From CAVQXR01 sp963717955 (GTDB taxonomy: Bacteria > Actinomycetota > Thermoleophilia > Gaiellales > Gaiellaceae), in assembly GCA_963717955.1 (NCBI GenBank), contig CAVQXR010000003.1, forward strand, positions 1 to 64,000: a stretch of DNA of 64,000 nt, in the 5' to 3' direction. Every line of letters begins with the position of its first letter. Position 1 is the stretch's first letter. Below, in pieces: positions 9,573-21,090 of the stretch. A model generated the notes under the pieces. That model was given only the letters and a program-made list of their open reading frames with translations, had not been told where the DNA came from and searched no databases. A program made the translations under genes and the position numbers.

Positions 9573-10354
9573 GCCCGAGCTCGATCGTGCCGACGTCGAC
9601 GGCCGACGCGCCGCCGTCGACGGGAAGCACGGTGCCGGTGACGAACGCGGAGTCGTCGCAGGCGAGGAACAGGCAGACCGTCGCGATCTCCTCCGGTGTT
9701 GCCGGGCGCCTGAGCGGCAGCCGGCAGCTTGCGAGCACGTACGCCTCGTCGATCGAGATGCCGCGGGCCGCCGCGATCCCGCCCAGGTAGTCGTCGCCCA
9801 TCGGCGTGCGCACCCAGCCGGGGCAGACGGCGTTGCAGCGGATCCCTTCGGGCCCGTAGTCGACCGCGAGCGAACGGGTCAGCCCGAGCAGCGCCGTCTT
9901 GGCGGAGACGTACCCGGCGAGCCGCGGGGGCGCGGTGAGGGCAGCCTCCGAGGCCACGATGACGATCGATCCGCCGCCCCTGGCGCGGAGCTCGGGGACG
10001 GCGGCGCGGGCGCAGACGAACGCGCTCGTCAGGTTGGAGCGGAGCGAGGACTCCCACTCGTCGTCCCGGGTGTCGGCCGCCGCGCCTCCGCTCTCCCCGC
10101 CCGCGTTCGCGACGAGCACGTCGAGGCCGCCGAGGTCACGGCAGGCGCCGATCGCCCGCTGCATGTCCTCCGGGGAGGCCGCGTCGCCCGCCACGGCGAC
10201 TGCATCGAGCTCGGCGGCGATCACCGGCGAGCGGTCCCGGCCGCCGGCCGGTCACCACGACCCGCGCGCCCTCCCGGACGAACAGCCGTGCTGTCGCGGC
10301 GCCGATCCCGGTACCGCCGCCCGTCACCAGTGCAACTGTCCCTGACAGCTTCAT
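9562..10354 (-). CDS. short-chain dehydrogenase/reductase (SDR), one frameshift
   Basis: Classical SDR oxidoreductase of about 264 residues, NAD(P)-dependent. The start MKLSGTVALVTGGGTGIG at 10354 contains the TGxxxGIG dinucleotide motif. The frame shifts near 10240. Downstream are VLVANAGG (NAG motif), IVIVASEAAL (catalytic Ser), YVSAKTALLGLTRSLA (YxxxK) and NAVCPGWVRTPM (C-terminal cofactor loop). The substrate is not evident; FabG-like enzymes look the same at this level. The start is only 16 bp from the divergent hydrolase start at 10371, so both promoters must overlap or lie inside the opposite gene. It converges with the M23 peptidase gene. Confidence 0.85.
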
Positions 10355-10370
10355 GCGGTAGGAATATCGC

Positions 10371-11533
10371 ATGGAGACGACCGGGACGCTCGGGGCGACG
10401 AGCGCGAACTGGCTCGATGCGCCGTACAATCGGCTCGGCTTTCGGCGGGTCGGTACCCTCGCGCGCACCGCGCGCATCCCGCGCGGTGACGGGCCGATGT
10501 CCGAGCTCCCCGGGAGGAACGCGACCTCGACAACTTTCGCTTCGAGCACGAAGCCCGCACGCTCGAGCTGCGGACGATGCTCGCCGAGACGTTCACCGAC
10601 GGTTCCTCGTCGTCCACGACGGCTCCGTGGTGACCGAGCAGTACTTCGACGGCATGGCGCCGTCCGACACGCACCTGCTGATGTCGGTCTCGAAGTCGCT
10701 CAACTCGACGCTCTGTGGCGTGCTCGTCGGGGAGGGCGCGCTTCGCACCGGCGATCTCGTCACCGACCACATCCCCGAGCTGCGTGGAACCGGCGTGGCA
10801 GGGCTGCACCGTGCGGCACCTCCTCGACATGCGGGTGGGAGTCCGCTGGGACTTCGACCTCGACGAGCTGACGATCCTCGACGTCTCCGACTACCGCGCC
10901 CACGGGCGCACGGACATTCCCGCCGATACCGAGTCGTGGATCCGCACGATCCCGGCAGCGGGCGATCACGGCGGGGCGTTCGCCTATCACTCGCTCGCCA
11001 CCGACGTGTTCGGCTGGGTGCTCGAGCGCGCCGGAGGGCTGCCCTATCCGGAGCTGTTCTCCGACCGCATCTGGTTCCCGCTCGGCGCCGAGCACGACGC
11101 GGAGATCATGGTCGACCGGAGCGGCTTCCCCGTCGTCGAGGGAGGTATCTGCACGACGCTGCGCGACCTGGCGCGGTTCGGCCTCATGTGCCTGCAGGGA
11201 GGCACGATCGGTGGACGCCGGGTCGTGCCCGCCGACTGGATCGGCCGCCGGCTCGTCCGCGACGAGGAGCTGATCGACGCCTACGGCTCGGACAACGAGC
11301 TCGGCGGCCCGCCGGGCACCGCGTTCTACCACGACAACTGGTGGATCTGGGACGCGGAGCGAGGGATCTACGCGGCCGTCGGCATGAACGGGCAGAGCGT
11401 GTTCCTGCACCACCCCTCGCAGACGGTGATCGCGAAGCTCTCGACGTTCCCCGACGTGCTCGACACCCGCCTGTTCGCGCTGCACCACGCCGGCATGTCG
11501 GCTCTCGCCGAGTCGCTCGCCGGAGCCGGTTAG
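10371..11533 (+). CDS. beta-lactamase-fold serine hydrolase (class C-like), two frameshifts
   Basis: Serine hydrolase of the beta-lactamase/penicillin-binding fold (family S12 type: esterases, peptidases, 6-aminohexanoate-dimer hydrolase-like). The ATG at 10371 opens METTGTLGATSANWLDAPYN. The nucleophile motif SVSK lies in HLLMSVSKSLNSTL and the YxS motif in AFAYHSLATDVFGW, followed by FGLMCLQGGTIGGRRVVPAD. The frame changes near 10520 and 10795. The combined length of about 387 residues fits the family. There is no signal peptide, so a cytoplasmic esterase/amidase is more likely than an antibiotic-resistance enzyme. It faces away from the SDR gene and is followed by the deacetylase gene after 96 bp. 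Confidence 0.8.
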
Positions 11534-11629
11534 AGTCCGTAGCCCCCGACACCCCACCCGACGTCCGGCGCGGCCCCAGCTCCCGGTTGGCCAGGCCGAC
11601 TTCCGGTCTCGAGATCGAAGGAGACGTGC

Positions 11630-12739
<1,110 letters not shown>

Positions 12740-12797
12740 AGACCCGACCCCGTTGTCTCCCCCCCGTCGGGGACCACGATGCCCCCACTTCTCCTGG

Positions 12798-13604
12798 TTA
12801 GCGTGAGGTCAGGAGCTCGCCGCGCAGAAACGATTCGACGGTGTCACGCCACGCGGCAGGTCGATCGAGGTGAACGTCGTGGCCGCTCCCGGGCACCACG
12901 GCTCGATGGGCGAGCGGCTGTGCGTCGAGCATGGTCTGGGGCTCGTCGTCGCCTAGGAACCCGTTCTCGGCTTGCACGACGAGGATCGGGACGGAGAGGT
13001 CTCGCCACACTCCCGTCAGATCGACCTCTTCCTGGCTCCGCGCCGACTCGATCATGTCCTCCGCGACGAAGGCGGGCCGGTAACCGCCCGGCGTTCGGAC
13101 GAGGCCGTCGGCCCACCGGGAGCTGAGTCCCATCGACCCGAAGAACGCCCGCGCCGCGGTCAGGTCGGGGAAGAGGCTTGGCCATCTCGCCAGCCACTCT
13201 GCGACCGCCTGGGCGTTCCCGTTGCTCGGGCCCACCCCGGCCTCGACGACCACGAGCGCGGAGACGGAAGCCGGCCTGCGAGCAGCCGCGAGGATCGCCA
13301 CCTGGCCCCCGAACGAGTGGCCGACCAACGCTGCCGACCGAGCGAAGGCGTCGAGCAGTTCGATCGCATCGCCGGCGTACTCTTCCAGCGAGTACCCTCC
13401 CTTCGCCCGCGCGCTGCCTCCGTGGCCGCGCTGGTCGGGCACAACCACACGGAAGTCCGGGGCAAGCCACGACGCTGACTCATCCCACTCGTGTGAGGTG
13501 CCGGCCAGTCCGTGCAGGATGAGCAACGGAGGACCGTCGCCTCCGGCTGTCGAGCCCGACCAGTGTCGGCTGGCGCCGGCGCAGGACAATTCTGGTTGGC
13601 CCAA
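12798..13604 (-). CDS. alpha/beta hydrolase
   Basis: Intact 268-residue alpha/beta-hydrolase-fold enzyme. It shows LLILHGLAGTSHEWD (oxyanion loop HG), VVVPDQRGHGGSARA, the nucleophile elbow ALVGHSFGGQVAIL (GHSFGG), and the late Asp and His regions LVVQAENGFLGDDEP and VPGSGHDVHLDRP. It sits 29 bp downstream of the aldehyde dehydrogenase gene at the end of the leftward catabolic operon, which makes a meta-cleavage-product or enol-lactone hydrolase role attractive, but sequence alone cannot separate this from esterases. It converges with the deacetylase gene. Confidence 0.85.
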   Translation of the reverse strand: MGQPELSCAGASRHWSGSTAGGDGPPLLILHGLAGTSHEWDESASWLAPDFRVVVPDQRGHGGSARAKGGYSLEEYAGDAIELLDAFARSAALVGHSFGGQVAILAAARRPASVSALVVVEAGVGPSNGNAQAVAEWLARWPSLFPDLTAARAFFGSMGLSSRWADGLVRTPGGYRPAFVAEDMIESARSQEEVDLTGVWRDLSVPILVVQAENGFLGDDEPQTMLDAQPLAHRAVVPGSGHDVHLDRPAAWRDTVESFLRGELLTSR

Positions 13605-13633
13605 TCATTCCCCGGACGTGCGTCACCGTCTGC

Positions 13634-15133
13634 CTACGCCGTCGTGCCGTCGAGGATCTGCAGCGTCTTCAGGTCGCTGTAGAAGTCGAGCGCGTAGTCG
13701 CCGCCCTCGCGGCCGATGCCGGTGATCCCGCAGCCGCCGAACGGGGCCGTCAGGTCGCGCACCAGGAAGCAGTTGACCCACACCGTGCCGCGCCCGCAGC
13801 GCGCGGCCGACGCGATCGGCCCGGCCGGCGAGCCGGTGTAGACGATCGCCGACGAGCCCGTACTCCGTCGAGTTCGCGAGCTCGACGCCCTCGGCCTCGT
13901 CGCGGAAGGTCTGGATCGTCAGCACGGGCCCGAAGACCTCGCGCTGCACGATCTCCGACGTCGTTCGAGCGCGGCTCGACGAGCGTCGGCTCGTACCACA
14001 GGCCGCCGAGCTCCGAGTGGCGCCGCCGCCGCGCACGATCGCGGTCGCCGGCCTCGCGGCCCGCTCGACGAAGCCCTCGACGCGCGCGAGGTGCGTCGGG
14101 GTGGATGAGCGGCGAGACGGTGGTCGTGTCGTCTCGCGGATCGCCGAGCACGTGCTCGTCGGCACGGCGTGGAACGTTCTCGAGGAAGACGTCGCGGATC
14201 GCTTCCTGGACGAGGAGGCGCGTGCCGGCGAGGCAGACCTGGCCCGCGTCGTCGTACTGGCCGGCCGCCTTGCGCGCGGCCGCGTCGAGGTCGGCGTCCT
14301 CGAACACGACGAAGCGGGCTCTTGCCGCCGAGCTCGCCGGTGAACGGGACGATGTTCCGCGCCGCCGCGACGCCGATGTGACGTGCCGTCTCGGGCGAGC
14401 CGGTGAACGAGACGCGACGGATCAGCGGGTGCGCGACGAGCGCGGCGCCCGCCTCCTCGCCGATGCCCTGCACGACGTTGAAGACGCCGGGCGGCAGCCC
14501 CGCCTCGGCGACGAGGTCGGCGAGCAGCGAGCACGAGAGCGGCGACCACTCCGCCGGCTTGAGCACGACCGTGCAGCCGGCGGCGAGCGCGGGCGCCGTC
14601 TTCCAGGTCGAGAGCATGAACGGGGCGTTCCACGGGGTGATCACCGCGACCGGCCCGGCCGGCATCCGCTGCACGCGGTTCCAGGTGCCGTTCGAGCGCC
14701 AGTCGCGCTCCTCGTGGGCGTCGGCGAGGTCGGCGTAGGCGCGGTAGTTGCGCGCCCCGCGGGCGATGACGCGGGCCCGGAGCGAGCGCAGCAGCATCGC
14801 CATGTCCTCGCACTCGACGGCCGCGAGGCGCTCGACGTTCGCGTCGATCAGGTCGGCGAGCCGCTCGGAGGTGCTCGGCGCGGCCCGCCGGGCCGAGCGC
14901 CGCCCAGGCGGGGAACGCGTCGTGCGCGGCGCGGACGGCGCGGTCGACCTCCTCCGGCGCCCGCCCGGGAGACCTCGGCGAGCAGCGCGCTCGTCGATCG
15001 GCGAGCGATCCTCGAAGCGCTCGGCGGACGCGACCCGCTCGCCGCCGATGAGGTGGTCGGTCGAGACGGAGACGCCGGCGACCTCGACCCGGTTGTCCGT
15101 GGCCGTTGCGCTCTGAGCTCGCAGCTCTTTCAC
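13634..15133 (-). CDS. aldehyde dehydrogenase, HpaE-like, several frameshifts
   Basis: NAD(P)-dependent aldehyde dehydrogenase of about 499 residues, most like 5-carboxymethyl-2-hydroxymuconate-semialdehyde dehydrogenases. Seen in the main frame: STDHLIGGERVASAERFEDR, QRMPAGPVAVITPWNAPFML, LAAGCTVVLKPAEWSPLSCS, VSFTGSPETARHIG and VPFTGELGGKSP (the Glu of the active site). After a shift comes YDDAGQVCLAGTRLLVQEAI with the nucleophilic Cys, then REVFGPVLTIQTFRDEAEGV, and near the end GTVWVNCFLVRDLTAPFGGC with a stop at 13634. Breaks occur near 15000, 14880, 14320, 14100, 13970 and 13850. The GTG at 15133 overlaps the preceding gene's TGA by 4 bp, which supports this start and translational coupling. 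Confidence 0.8.
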
Positions 15134-15920
15134 GGTAGCCGAGATCGTCGACCGTGTAGGCGAAGGTGAACCGGAACCCCTTGCCCATGCGCACGGGCGC
15201 GAGCGCCGTGTGCTCCTCGTTCGGCGCACCGAACAGCTCGAGCGTCGCCGGTCCCTCCCAGATCTCGGAGATCGAGCGGTCGCGGCTGCGCGCCCGGACG
15301 AGCTCGTGGACGGCCGGGTCGTCGTGCTGTCCGGCGGCGAGCCGCGGGAAGTGGCGCACGTTGACGAGCGCCGGGTCGTTGTGCGTCGGGCCCGACTCGG
15401 AGACGCGCTCGAGCGTCACGGCTGCCCTCCGCCAGGCGCCGGTCGTTCGCCGCGAGCGTTCCGCCGAAGACCGCGCCGGCGCGCGAGCCGGGGTCGGCGA
15501 TGCAGTCGAGCCCGAGCGTGCGCGTCATCCAGACCGAGCCGAGCTTCTTCGGGAAGCCCTGGATCCAGCCGCGGGCGAGCGCGAAGTCGCGATCGACCCA
15601 GATGTACGGACAGGTCGTGACGTGCTCGCCGTCGAGCACCGCGTTGACGACGATGAAGAACTCCTTGTACTGGCTGCGCGCCGGGTCGAGCAGCTCGTCG
15701 TGGGAATCCGTGCACGACTGCCAGTCGACGAAGAGCGCCGCGGCGCGGCCGGGTCGTCCACGTAGCGGCTCGAGGCCGGACGGCAGCACTGCCGCGACGG
15801 CATCCGGATCGGCCCAGAACTCGAGCACGAGGAAGTCGCCGACGTAGTGCCAGGGCGGAGGCGGCACGAGGCTCGCGCGTCCCTCCGGGGAGCGCGGCAG
15901 CGAGTACCCCGAAGCGTCAT
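15130..15920 (-). CDS. acetoacetate decarboxylase-like protein (ADC fold), frameshifted
   Basis: Member of the acetoacetate-decarboxylase superfamily of about 263 residues, which act on beta-keto acids or as aldolase-dehydratases through a Schiff-base lysine. The N-terminus reads, after correcting a 1-base loss right behind the ATG at 15920, ASGYSLPRSPEGRASLVPPP. Then comes WHYVGDFLVLEFWADPDAVA, the lysine-containing YKEFFIVVNAVLDGEH, TCPYIWVDRDFALARGWIQG and FPKKLGSVWMTR. In the next frame come NVRHFPRLAAGQ and GKGFRFTFAYTVDDLGYR. It is coupled to the aldehyde dehydrogenase by a GTGA overlap. Its place inside the operon argues for processing of a ring-cleavage product rather than solvent metabolism. 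Confidence 0.75.
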
Positions 15921-15956
15921 GCCGTCAGCTCCGGCCCGTCGGCGCGGCGCCCGCTC

Positions 15957-15981
15957 GGGCCGGATGAGATCCGGCCCCTAC
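15957..15981 (-). repeat. REP-like hairpin, copy A
   Basis: Palindrome GGGCCGGAT-GAG-ATCCGGCCC followed by CTAC. Read on the minus strand it is GTAGGGGCCGGATCTCATCC and onward, nearly identical to the copy at 35454-35478 and related to that at 22798-22821. It lies between the HpaB-type gene stop (16002) and the next gene start (15920), so it could form an intercistronic mRNA hairpin. Confidence 0.75.
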
Positions 15982-16001
15982 ACCGCAGTTTCTGCATGGC
16001 C

Positions 16002-17489
16002 TCAGTCATGCAGGAACTGCTCGACGAGCTCGACGGCGCGGGTCTTGTCGGCCAGGTTGTAGGCGAGCGCCGGTCATGCGGTAGGAGTCGGACAGGTAGA
16101 AGCGCTCGTAGAGCTCGCCGCGGCCGCCGAGATCGGAGCCGACGAAGTCCCAGGCGAGCCGGAACAGGCGGATGCGCCGCTCGGCGTCGGCACCGGCGGC
16201 CTGGAAGTACTTGCGCGATCAGGTCGGCGATCGGGCCCTTCAGGTCGGCCTCGGACGGCGTGCACATGAAGCCGCCTGCCGCCGATCAGCTGCAGCAGCT
16301 CGTTCACGCGCGGCATCCATTTCGGCATCTCGCCGCGCAGCGCGAGAAACGGGCGGTCGTCCGGATACCAGACGCCGCCCTCGTCGAGCGCCGAGCCCGC
16401 CTCGGCGGCCACGATCGCCGAGCGGGTCAGCTCGACCATGTTCCAGATCTGCCCGAGCTTCTCCTGGATGTGGTCGAAGCGGACGACACCGGTCGTGTTC
16501 GCCATCAGGTGGCCGAGCCCGAACGCGAACAGGAGCTTCGTGTGGGCGCGGGTGAACGCCTGGTGCATGATGTGGCCCGCGCCAGCCCGTGTCGGTGATG
16601 ACCTCCGAGTAGCCAGACCGTGTCTCCGCAGAGGAAGACGCGATCCCACGGCACGACGACGTCGTCGAAGATCGCGACGGCGTCCATCTCGTCGAAGCGC
16701 GACGAGAGCGGGTAGTCGAAGTGGCTGCGGCTCTTCGCGAACGTGTCCCGGCAGACGAACTTGAGCCCGGGCGTTCCCATCGGGATCGCGAAGGCGAGCG
16801 CGTAGTCGCCGTCCTGGGGCCGGATGTCCGAGCCCGGATAGACGGCTCAGCTCGTCGGCGAAGGGCGCGAGCGTCGCGAGCATCCGGGCGCCGCGCACGA
16901 CGATCCCCTCGCTCGACTCGCCGACCTTGTGCAGCGCGACCTCGCCGGCGGCCTGCTCTGCCTCGGGCTTCGAGCGGTCGACCTGCGGGTTGATGATCGT
17001 GTGCGTCGTCGAGAGATCGCGGTCGCGCATCATCCTTCTGGTAGGCGACGATGTTCTCCGCGCCCTGCTCGTTGCCGCGCCGCGCCCACACGTCGGCGCG
17101 CCCGGCGAAGCACGCGAAGGTGACGTTGAGGTAGTCGGGCGTGCGACCCATCAGCCCTGCGGTGGCGCCGAGGCGGTGAGCTCGATCGCGCGCGCGGCGC
17201 CGCTCGAGGTCCTCCTTCGCGCGAGGGATGAGGTGCGTGACGTTGACGAGCGCCACCGTCGTCGGGCGACGGCATCGAGCATCTCGTCGGCGTGCTCGTG
17301 CTGGAGATCGAAGACGCGGGCGATCGACTCCGCACCGGTCGCGAGCAGACGGATGCTCGAGCGGGTTGCGGATCAGCTCGCCGTCGAGCCAGACCTCACG
17401 CTCGTCGCGGCCGAGCTCGTCGAGGTACTGCTTGCCGGTGCGGGCGAGGACGGTCGGGTCCGGTCTCGGTGGTGGCCAGGTTCCTTCAC
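16002..17489 (-). CDS. hpaB: HpaB-type FAD-dependent 4-hydroxyphenylacetate 3-monooxygenase oxygenase component, frameshifted
   Basis: Large oxygenase component of a two-component flavin monooxygenase (HpaB fold, acyl-CoA-dehydrogenase-like) that ortho-hydroxylates phenols with reduced flavin supplied by a reductase. Recognisable stretches in several frames: VLARTGKQYLDELGRDEREV, GLMGRTPDYLNVTFACFAGR, GVVRFDHIQEKLGQIWNMVE, IFDDVVVPWDRVFL, GGVWYPDDRPFLALRGEMPK, and the C-terminus TRAVELVEQFLHD with TGA at 16002. The GTG at 17489 shares a base with the upstream TAG. Length is about 495 residues, like HpaB. A clean paralog lies at 24805-26289. The flavin reductase at 19287 is the probable partner. 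Substrate could be any phenolic acid, not only 4-hydroxyphenylacetate. Confidence 0.8.
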
Positions 17490-18428
17490 TAGATGAGCGT
17501 GAGCGGAGCGAGGGGGACGCCGAGCGTCTCGAGGCTCTGACGCTCGTACTCGATCGCCGCCTCGTCGAAGCGGAAGTACGAGCGGGGTGGCAGCGGGCCC
17601 CAGGTGTTGGACGAGTAGCGGTCGTCCGGGATAGACGCGCGGGACGTGGTCGTCCTGGAGCTGCTCCATGTCGCAGTACAGCTCGACGAAGCACTCCTCC
17701 TCGACGATGCGGACGTAGCTCGCGATGTTGCCGGCGATGCCGTGACGCGTCGGGCCCCAGCCGAGCCAGCGGCCGTGCCGGGCGAGGTGGTCGAGCATGT
17801 CGCGCATCTTCCCGATGTCGACGGTCTCGAAGGCGAGGTGGTGGAAGTGCGCGTAGCCCTTGTCGACGAGCGCCATCGACGTGGTGGTCGCTGTTGATGT
17901 GGAACCACACCCCGCCGTCGTCGAGCCAGTCGCTGAGCTGCATGCCGAGCACGTCCCGGTAGAAGGCCGCGCACTCGTGGATCGCGCCCGTCAGGCAGTT
18001 GACGTGGCCGAGCTTGCGCGCGCCTCCGAGGTGGACGGTCGTGCGATGGCCGGGCATGCTGCGGCCAGCGGTCGACCGCGGTGGCCGGCTCTCGGTAGGG
18101 CATGAGCTGCGACCCCGCGCCCGTCGGGATCCCGCACGAACAGGCAGCCCTCGCGCTCCTCCCAGGGAACGTCCATGACTGCGAGGTGGGCGCGTGCGTC
18201 GTCGAGGGAGCAGTCGCGTGCGAGCTCGAAGCCGGCGTGGTCGTGGCCCGGCTCGCCGGCCTGCGACGAGCTCGAGGCAGTACGGCTCGTCGTTGCAGGC
18301 GAGCAGCGCCCGACCGCCCTCGCGGGAGCGTTCGAGGAGCCCGAACTGGAGACGCCCAGCGGGCAGCGGCCTCGTCCGAGGTCGGCGACGCGCAGGCAGA
18401 CATGGTCGATCCGGTGCAGGCGGATCAC
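17489..18428 (-). CDS. two-domain VOC-family extradiol ring-cleavage dioxygenase, frameshifted
   Basis: Type I extradiol catechol dioxygenase built of two vicinal-oxygen-chelate domains. N-terminal domain: IRLHRIDHVCLRVADL, CNDEPYCLELVA and WEEREGCLFVRDPDG. Catalytic domain: RKLGHVNCLTGAIHECAAFY (first Fe-ligand His), YAHFHHLAFETVDIGKMRDM (second His) and EEECFVELYCDMEQL (Glu ligand), so all three iron ligands are present. Length is about 312 residues. Frames shift near 18390, 18260, 18040 and 17880. The GTG start at 18428 overlaps the upstream TGA. It would open the catechol ring formed by the HpaB-type monooxygenase encoded next. The domain order fits catechol-2,3-dioxygenase/HpaD-type enzymes. 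Confidence 0.85.
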
Positions 18429-19290
18429 GGTTCGAGCCTCTCCTTCGGCCACGAGGCGCTCGGCCTCGTCCTCCGGGAGGGCGAGCGCGACGTGCAGCGT
18501 GTTCGCGGAGACCTCCATCTGCTCGCCGGGCCCCGACGAGATCGACGTCCCAGTCGACGACGGTGTTCGAGAGCCGGCCGAGGCCGCTGATCTCCACCTC
18601 GACGACGTCGCCGGCCTCCATCGGCCTCGAGTTCGCCGGCGTGCCCGTGAGGACGACGTCTCCCGGCTCGAGCGTGATCAGCCGGCAGAGGTCGGCGAGC
18701 TGGTACTCGACCGGCCAGATCACGTCGTCCTGGCCGTCGCCTCCTGGACGGTCTCGCCGTTGACGTACGTGCGCAGCGTGTAGCGGGACGGATCCCACTC
18801 GGCGGGCAGGAACGAGCTCCGGGCCGAGCGGCAGGAAGCCGTCCTGGCCCTTGACGCGCAGCATCGAGCCGCGGTCGGCGTGGCGGAAGTCGTGGAGGCC
18901 GACGTCGTTCGCACAGCAGAAGCCGGCGAGGTGGTCGAGCGACCCCTCCACCGGGACGCCCTTCATCCGCCGCCCGACCACCGCGGCCAGCTCGCCCTCG
19001 TAGTTCAGGTACCGGGAGCCCCGCGGCTTGCGGATCACGCCGTGATGCCCGTTGAGGGTGCTCGGCGGCTTCATGAAGTAGGACGGCTCGGCCGGCGTCC
19101 GAGCCCGGTACTCCTCGATCCGGCTGCGGTAGGTGAGGTGCACGGCGATGATCTTCGACGGCGTCGCGGGCGCGAGATAGGCGGCATCGGCCTCCAGGAG
19201 CCGGCGGCCGTCGTCGAGCGCGATCGAGTCGCCGTCCCGGACGCCCCAGACCGGCCGGCCCCCGACCTCGACGCGGACACGCCTGCTCAC
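18425..19290 (-). CDS. fumarylacetoacetate hydrolase (FAH)-family protein, HpaG-like, frameshifted
   Basis: FAH-family metal enzyme: hydrolase, decarboxylase or isomerase of 2-oxo/enol acids made by meta-cleavage. The start MSRRVRVEVGGRPVWGVRDG at 19290 is followed by SKIIAVHLTYRSRIEEY, PSTLNGHHGVIRKPRGSRYL, the metal-binding NYEGELAAVVGRRM, AGFCCANDVGLHDFRHADRG and later LEPGDVVLTGTPANSRPMEA and GLGRLSNTVVDWDVD. Frames change near 18830, 18730 and 18540. The reading after the family's usual end continues about 30 residues (NTLHVALALPEDEAERL) to a TGA that overlaps the next gene's GTG. Within the operon it is the candidate OPET decarboxylase/HHDD isomerase analogue. Confidence 0.8.
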
Positions 19291-19829
19291 CAGCCGATCC
19301 CCTCGTCGAGGAACTCGATGAACGACTTCGGCGCCGGCTGATCGGGGTCGACGCCGCCGAACTGGCCGCCGTGGAAGACGAGCGGCTCGCCCTTCGTCGA
19401 GATGAACTCCCGGACGTGGCCGAACGCGACGTCGTGATCCCCCGCCGTGACCGTCTGCTCGACGTCGCAGTACAGCTCGGCGAGCGCCTGGCGGACGGGG
19501 TAGAAGCCGAGTTTCGTCTCGCGTACGTGCTGGTGCGGGAACTCGCCGCCGCGCGTCGCGAAGTCGAGCGCGACCTGGCGCTGGCCGCGCTGCAGGATCG
19601 AGATCGCGAAGCGGCCGGAGGCCCGGACGGTCTCGAGCGTGCGCGACCCGTGGGCGAGGGAGACCAGCACGAGCATCGGGTCGAGCGAGACGGAGGTGAA
19701 GCTGTTCAGCGTCATCCCGGCCGGTCGGCCGTCGTGGTCGGAGGTGACGACGCAGACGCCCGTGGGAAACGAGCCGACCGTGCGGCGGAACGCGTGCGTG
19801 ACGTCCTGGGAGGCCACGCCGCTCGTCAC
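19287..19829 (-). CDS. flavin reductase, HpaC/DIM6-type
   Basis: Intact 180-residue FMN/FAD reductase of the HpaC-like split-barrel family, which supplies reduced flavin to two-component monooxygenases. Motifs: FRRTVGSFPTGVCVVTSDHD, GMTLNSFTSVSLDPMLVLVS, ASGRFAISILQRGQ and the C-terminal GDHDVAFGHVREF with the conserved GDH. The GTG at 19829 overlaps the P450 stop by 4 bp and the stop at 19287 overlaps the FAH start (ATGA), so the gene sits inside a strictly coupled operon. The HpaB-type oxygenase encoded three genes downstream is the obvious partner. Confidence 0.9.
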   Translation of the reverse strand: MTSGVASQDVTHAFRRTVGSFPTGVCVVTSDHDGRPAGMTLNSFTSVSLDPMLVLVSLAHGSRTLETVRASGRFAISILQRGQRQVALDFATRGGEFPHQHVRETKLGFYPVRQALAELYCDVEQTVTAGDHDVAFGHVREFISTKGEPLVFHGGQFGGVDPDQPAPKSFIEFLDEGIGW

Positions 19830-21090
19830 GGCCGGTGGTAGGCGACCGGCAGGCGCTTGATCCCGTGGAAGAAGTTCGATCGCAGCCGCTCGGGCGGTCC
19901 AGCGAGCTCGAGGTGGGGGAGGTACGGGAGCATCTCCTCGAGGAAGATCCGCAGCTCGAGCCGGGCGAGATGGGCGCCGAGGCAGAAGTGCGGGCCGCCC
20001 AGCCCGAACGCGACGTGGCGATTCGGGCTGCGCGCGACGTCGAAGGCGAGCGGCTCGGGGAACTGGTTCTCGTCGCGGTTCGCGGAGATGAACCACAGCA
20101 CGACCTTGTCGTCCTCCCGGATCACCTCGCCGTGCAGCTCGACGTCGTGCGTCGCGGTTCGCCGGAAGTGGAGCACCGACGTCGCGAAGCGGAGCACTTC
20201 CTCGACCGCGGTCGGCACGAGCGACGGGTCGTCGACGAGGCGCCTGAGCTGGTCGGGATGGGTGAGCAGGGCGTGCGTGCCGTGGCTGATCGCGTGCCGC
20301 GTCGTCTCGTTGCCGGCGGTGACGAGGAGCAGGAAGAACAGGTCGAACTCGTGCTCCGAGAGGCGGTCGCCGTCGACCTCGGCCTGGAGCAGGCGCGTCG
20401 TGATGTCTTCCCCCGGGTTGGCCCGGCGCTCGGCGGCGAGGGCGTGGGCGTAGTCGAACATCTCGAGCGCGGCCGGGCTCGAGAACGGCAGGTGCGCGTA
20501 TTCGGAGAGGTCGGCCTGCCCGTGCACGAACTCGCCGGCCACGTCGGGGTCGGTGTTGCCGAGCATCGCGTCGCCGAGCTCGATGAGTCGTCTGCCGGTC
20601 GGCGACCGGGGTGCCCATGATCTCGCACAGCACCCACATCGGCGTCTCCATCGAGACGTCGGCCACGTAGTCGAACTCGTCCTGCCGGAAGGCGCGCTCG
20701 AGGATCTCCCTGATCAGCTCGCGGATCCGCGGCTCGTAGGCGAGGATCGCCCGCGGCGTGAAGGCCTTGTTCACGATCGAGCGTAGGCGGGTGTGGTACG
20801 GGCGGGTCCGCGTCGAGCATCGACATGCGGGATTCCACCTGCTCGGGAGTCAGGTCCATCAGCGACGTGCCGCCACGGGCGCTCGACAACGTTGCCCAGT
20901 CCTTCGACATGGCGATCACGTCCTCGTAGCGCGTGATCGACCAGAAGCCCCGCCCCTCCCGCTCCTCCTGCCAGAAGAGCGGCGCCTCGCGTCGCAGCAG
21001 CTCGAACCAGTCGTACGGGACGCCCTGCACCCATCGATCGAGATCGGTCAGATCGATGTCGGCAAGGCTCGGACGTGTCAGAGTCGCCAT
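19826..21090 (-). CDS. cytochrome P450, two frameshifts
   Basis: Soluble bacterial cytochrome P450 of about 420 residues. N-terminus MATLTRPSLADIDLTDLDRW (start 21090; an alternative ATG at 21099 adds three residues), then FWSITRYEDVIAMSKDW. After a shift near 20795 comes FTPRAILAYEPRIRELIREI. After another near 20590 come the I-helix LLLVTAGNETTRHAISHGTH, the K-helix EEVLRFATSVLHFRRTA and the heme loop FGLGGPHFCLGAHLARLELR with the Cys ligand. It follows a small Rieske ferredoxin gene with overlapping ends. Such P450s start catabolism of steroids, terpenes or alkyl/aryl ethers by hydroxylation or O-demethylation. Confidence 0.85.

Noticed and set aside
16240..19290. 1016-codon minus-strand frame that looks like a fusion of FAH, dioxygenase and HpaB
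   Set aside because: The frame passes in and out of three genes whose motifs continue in other frames and whose starts/stops overlap as in a normal operon; it is an artefact of frameshifts and GC-rich frames.
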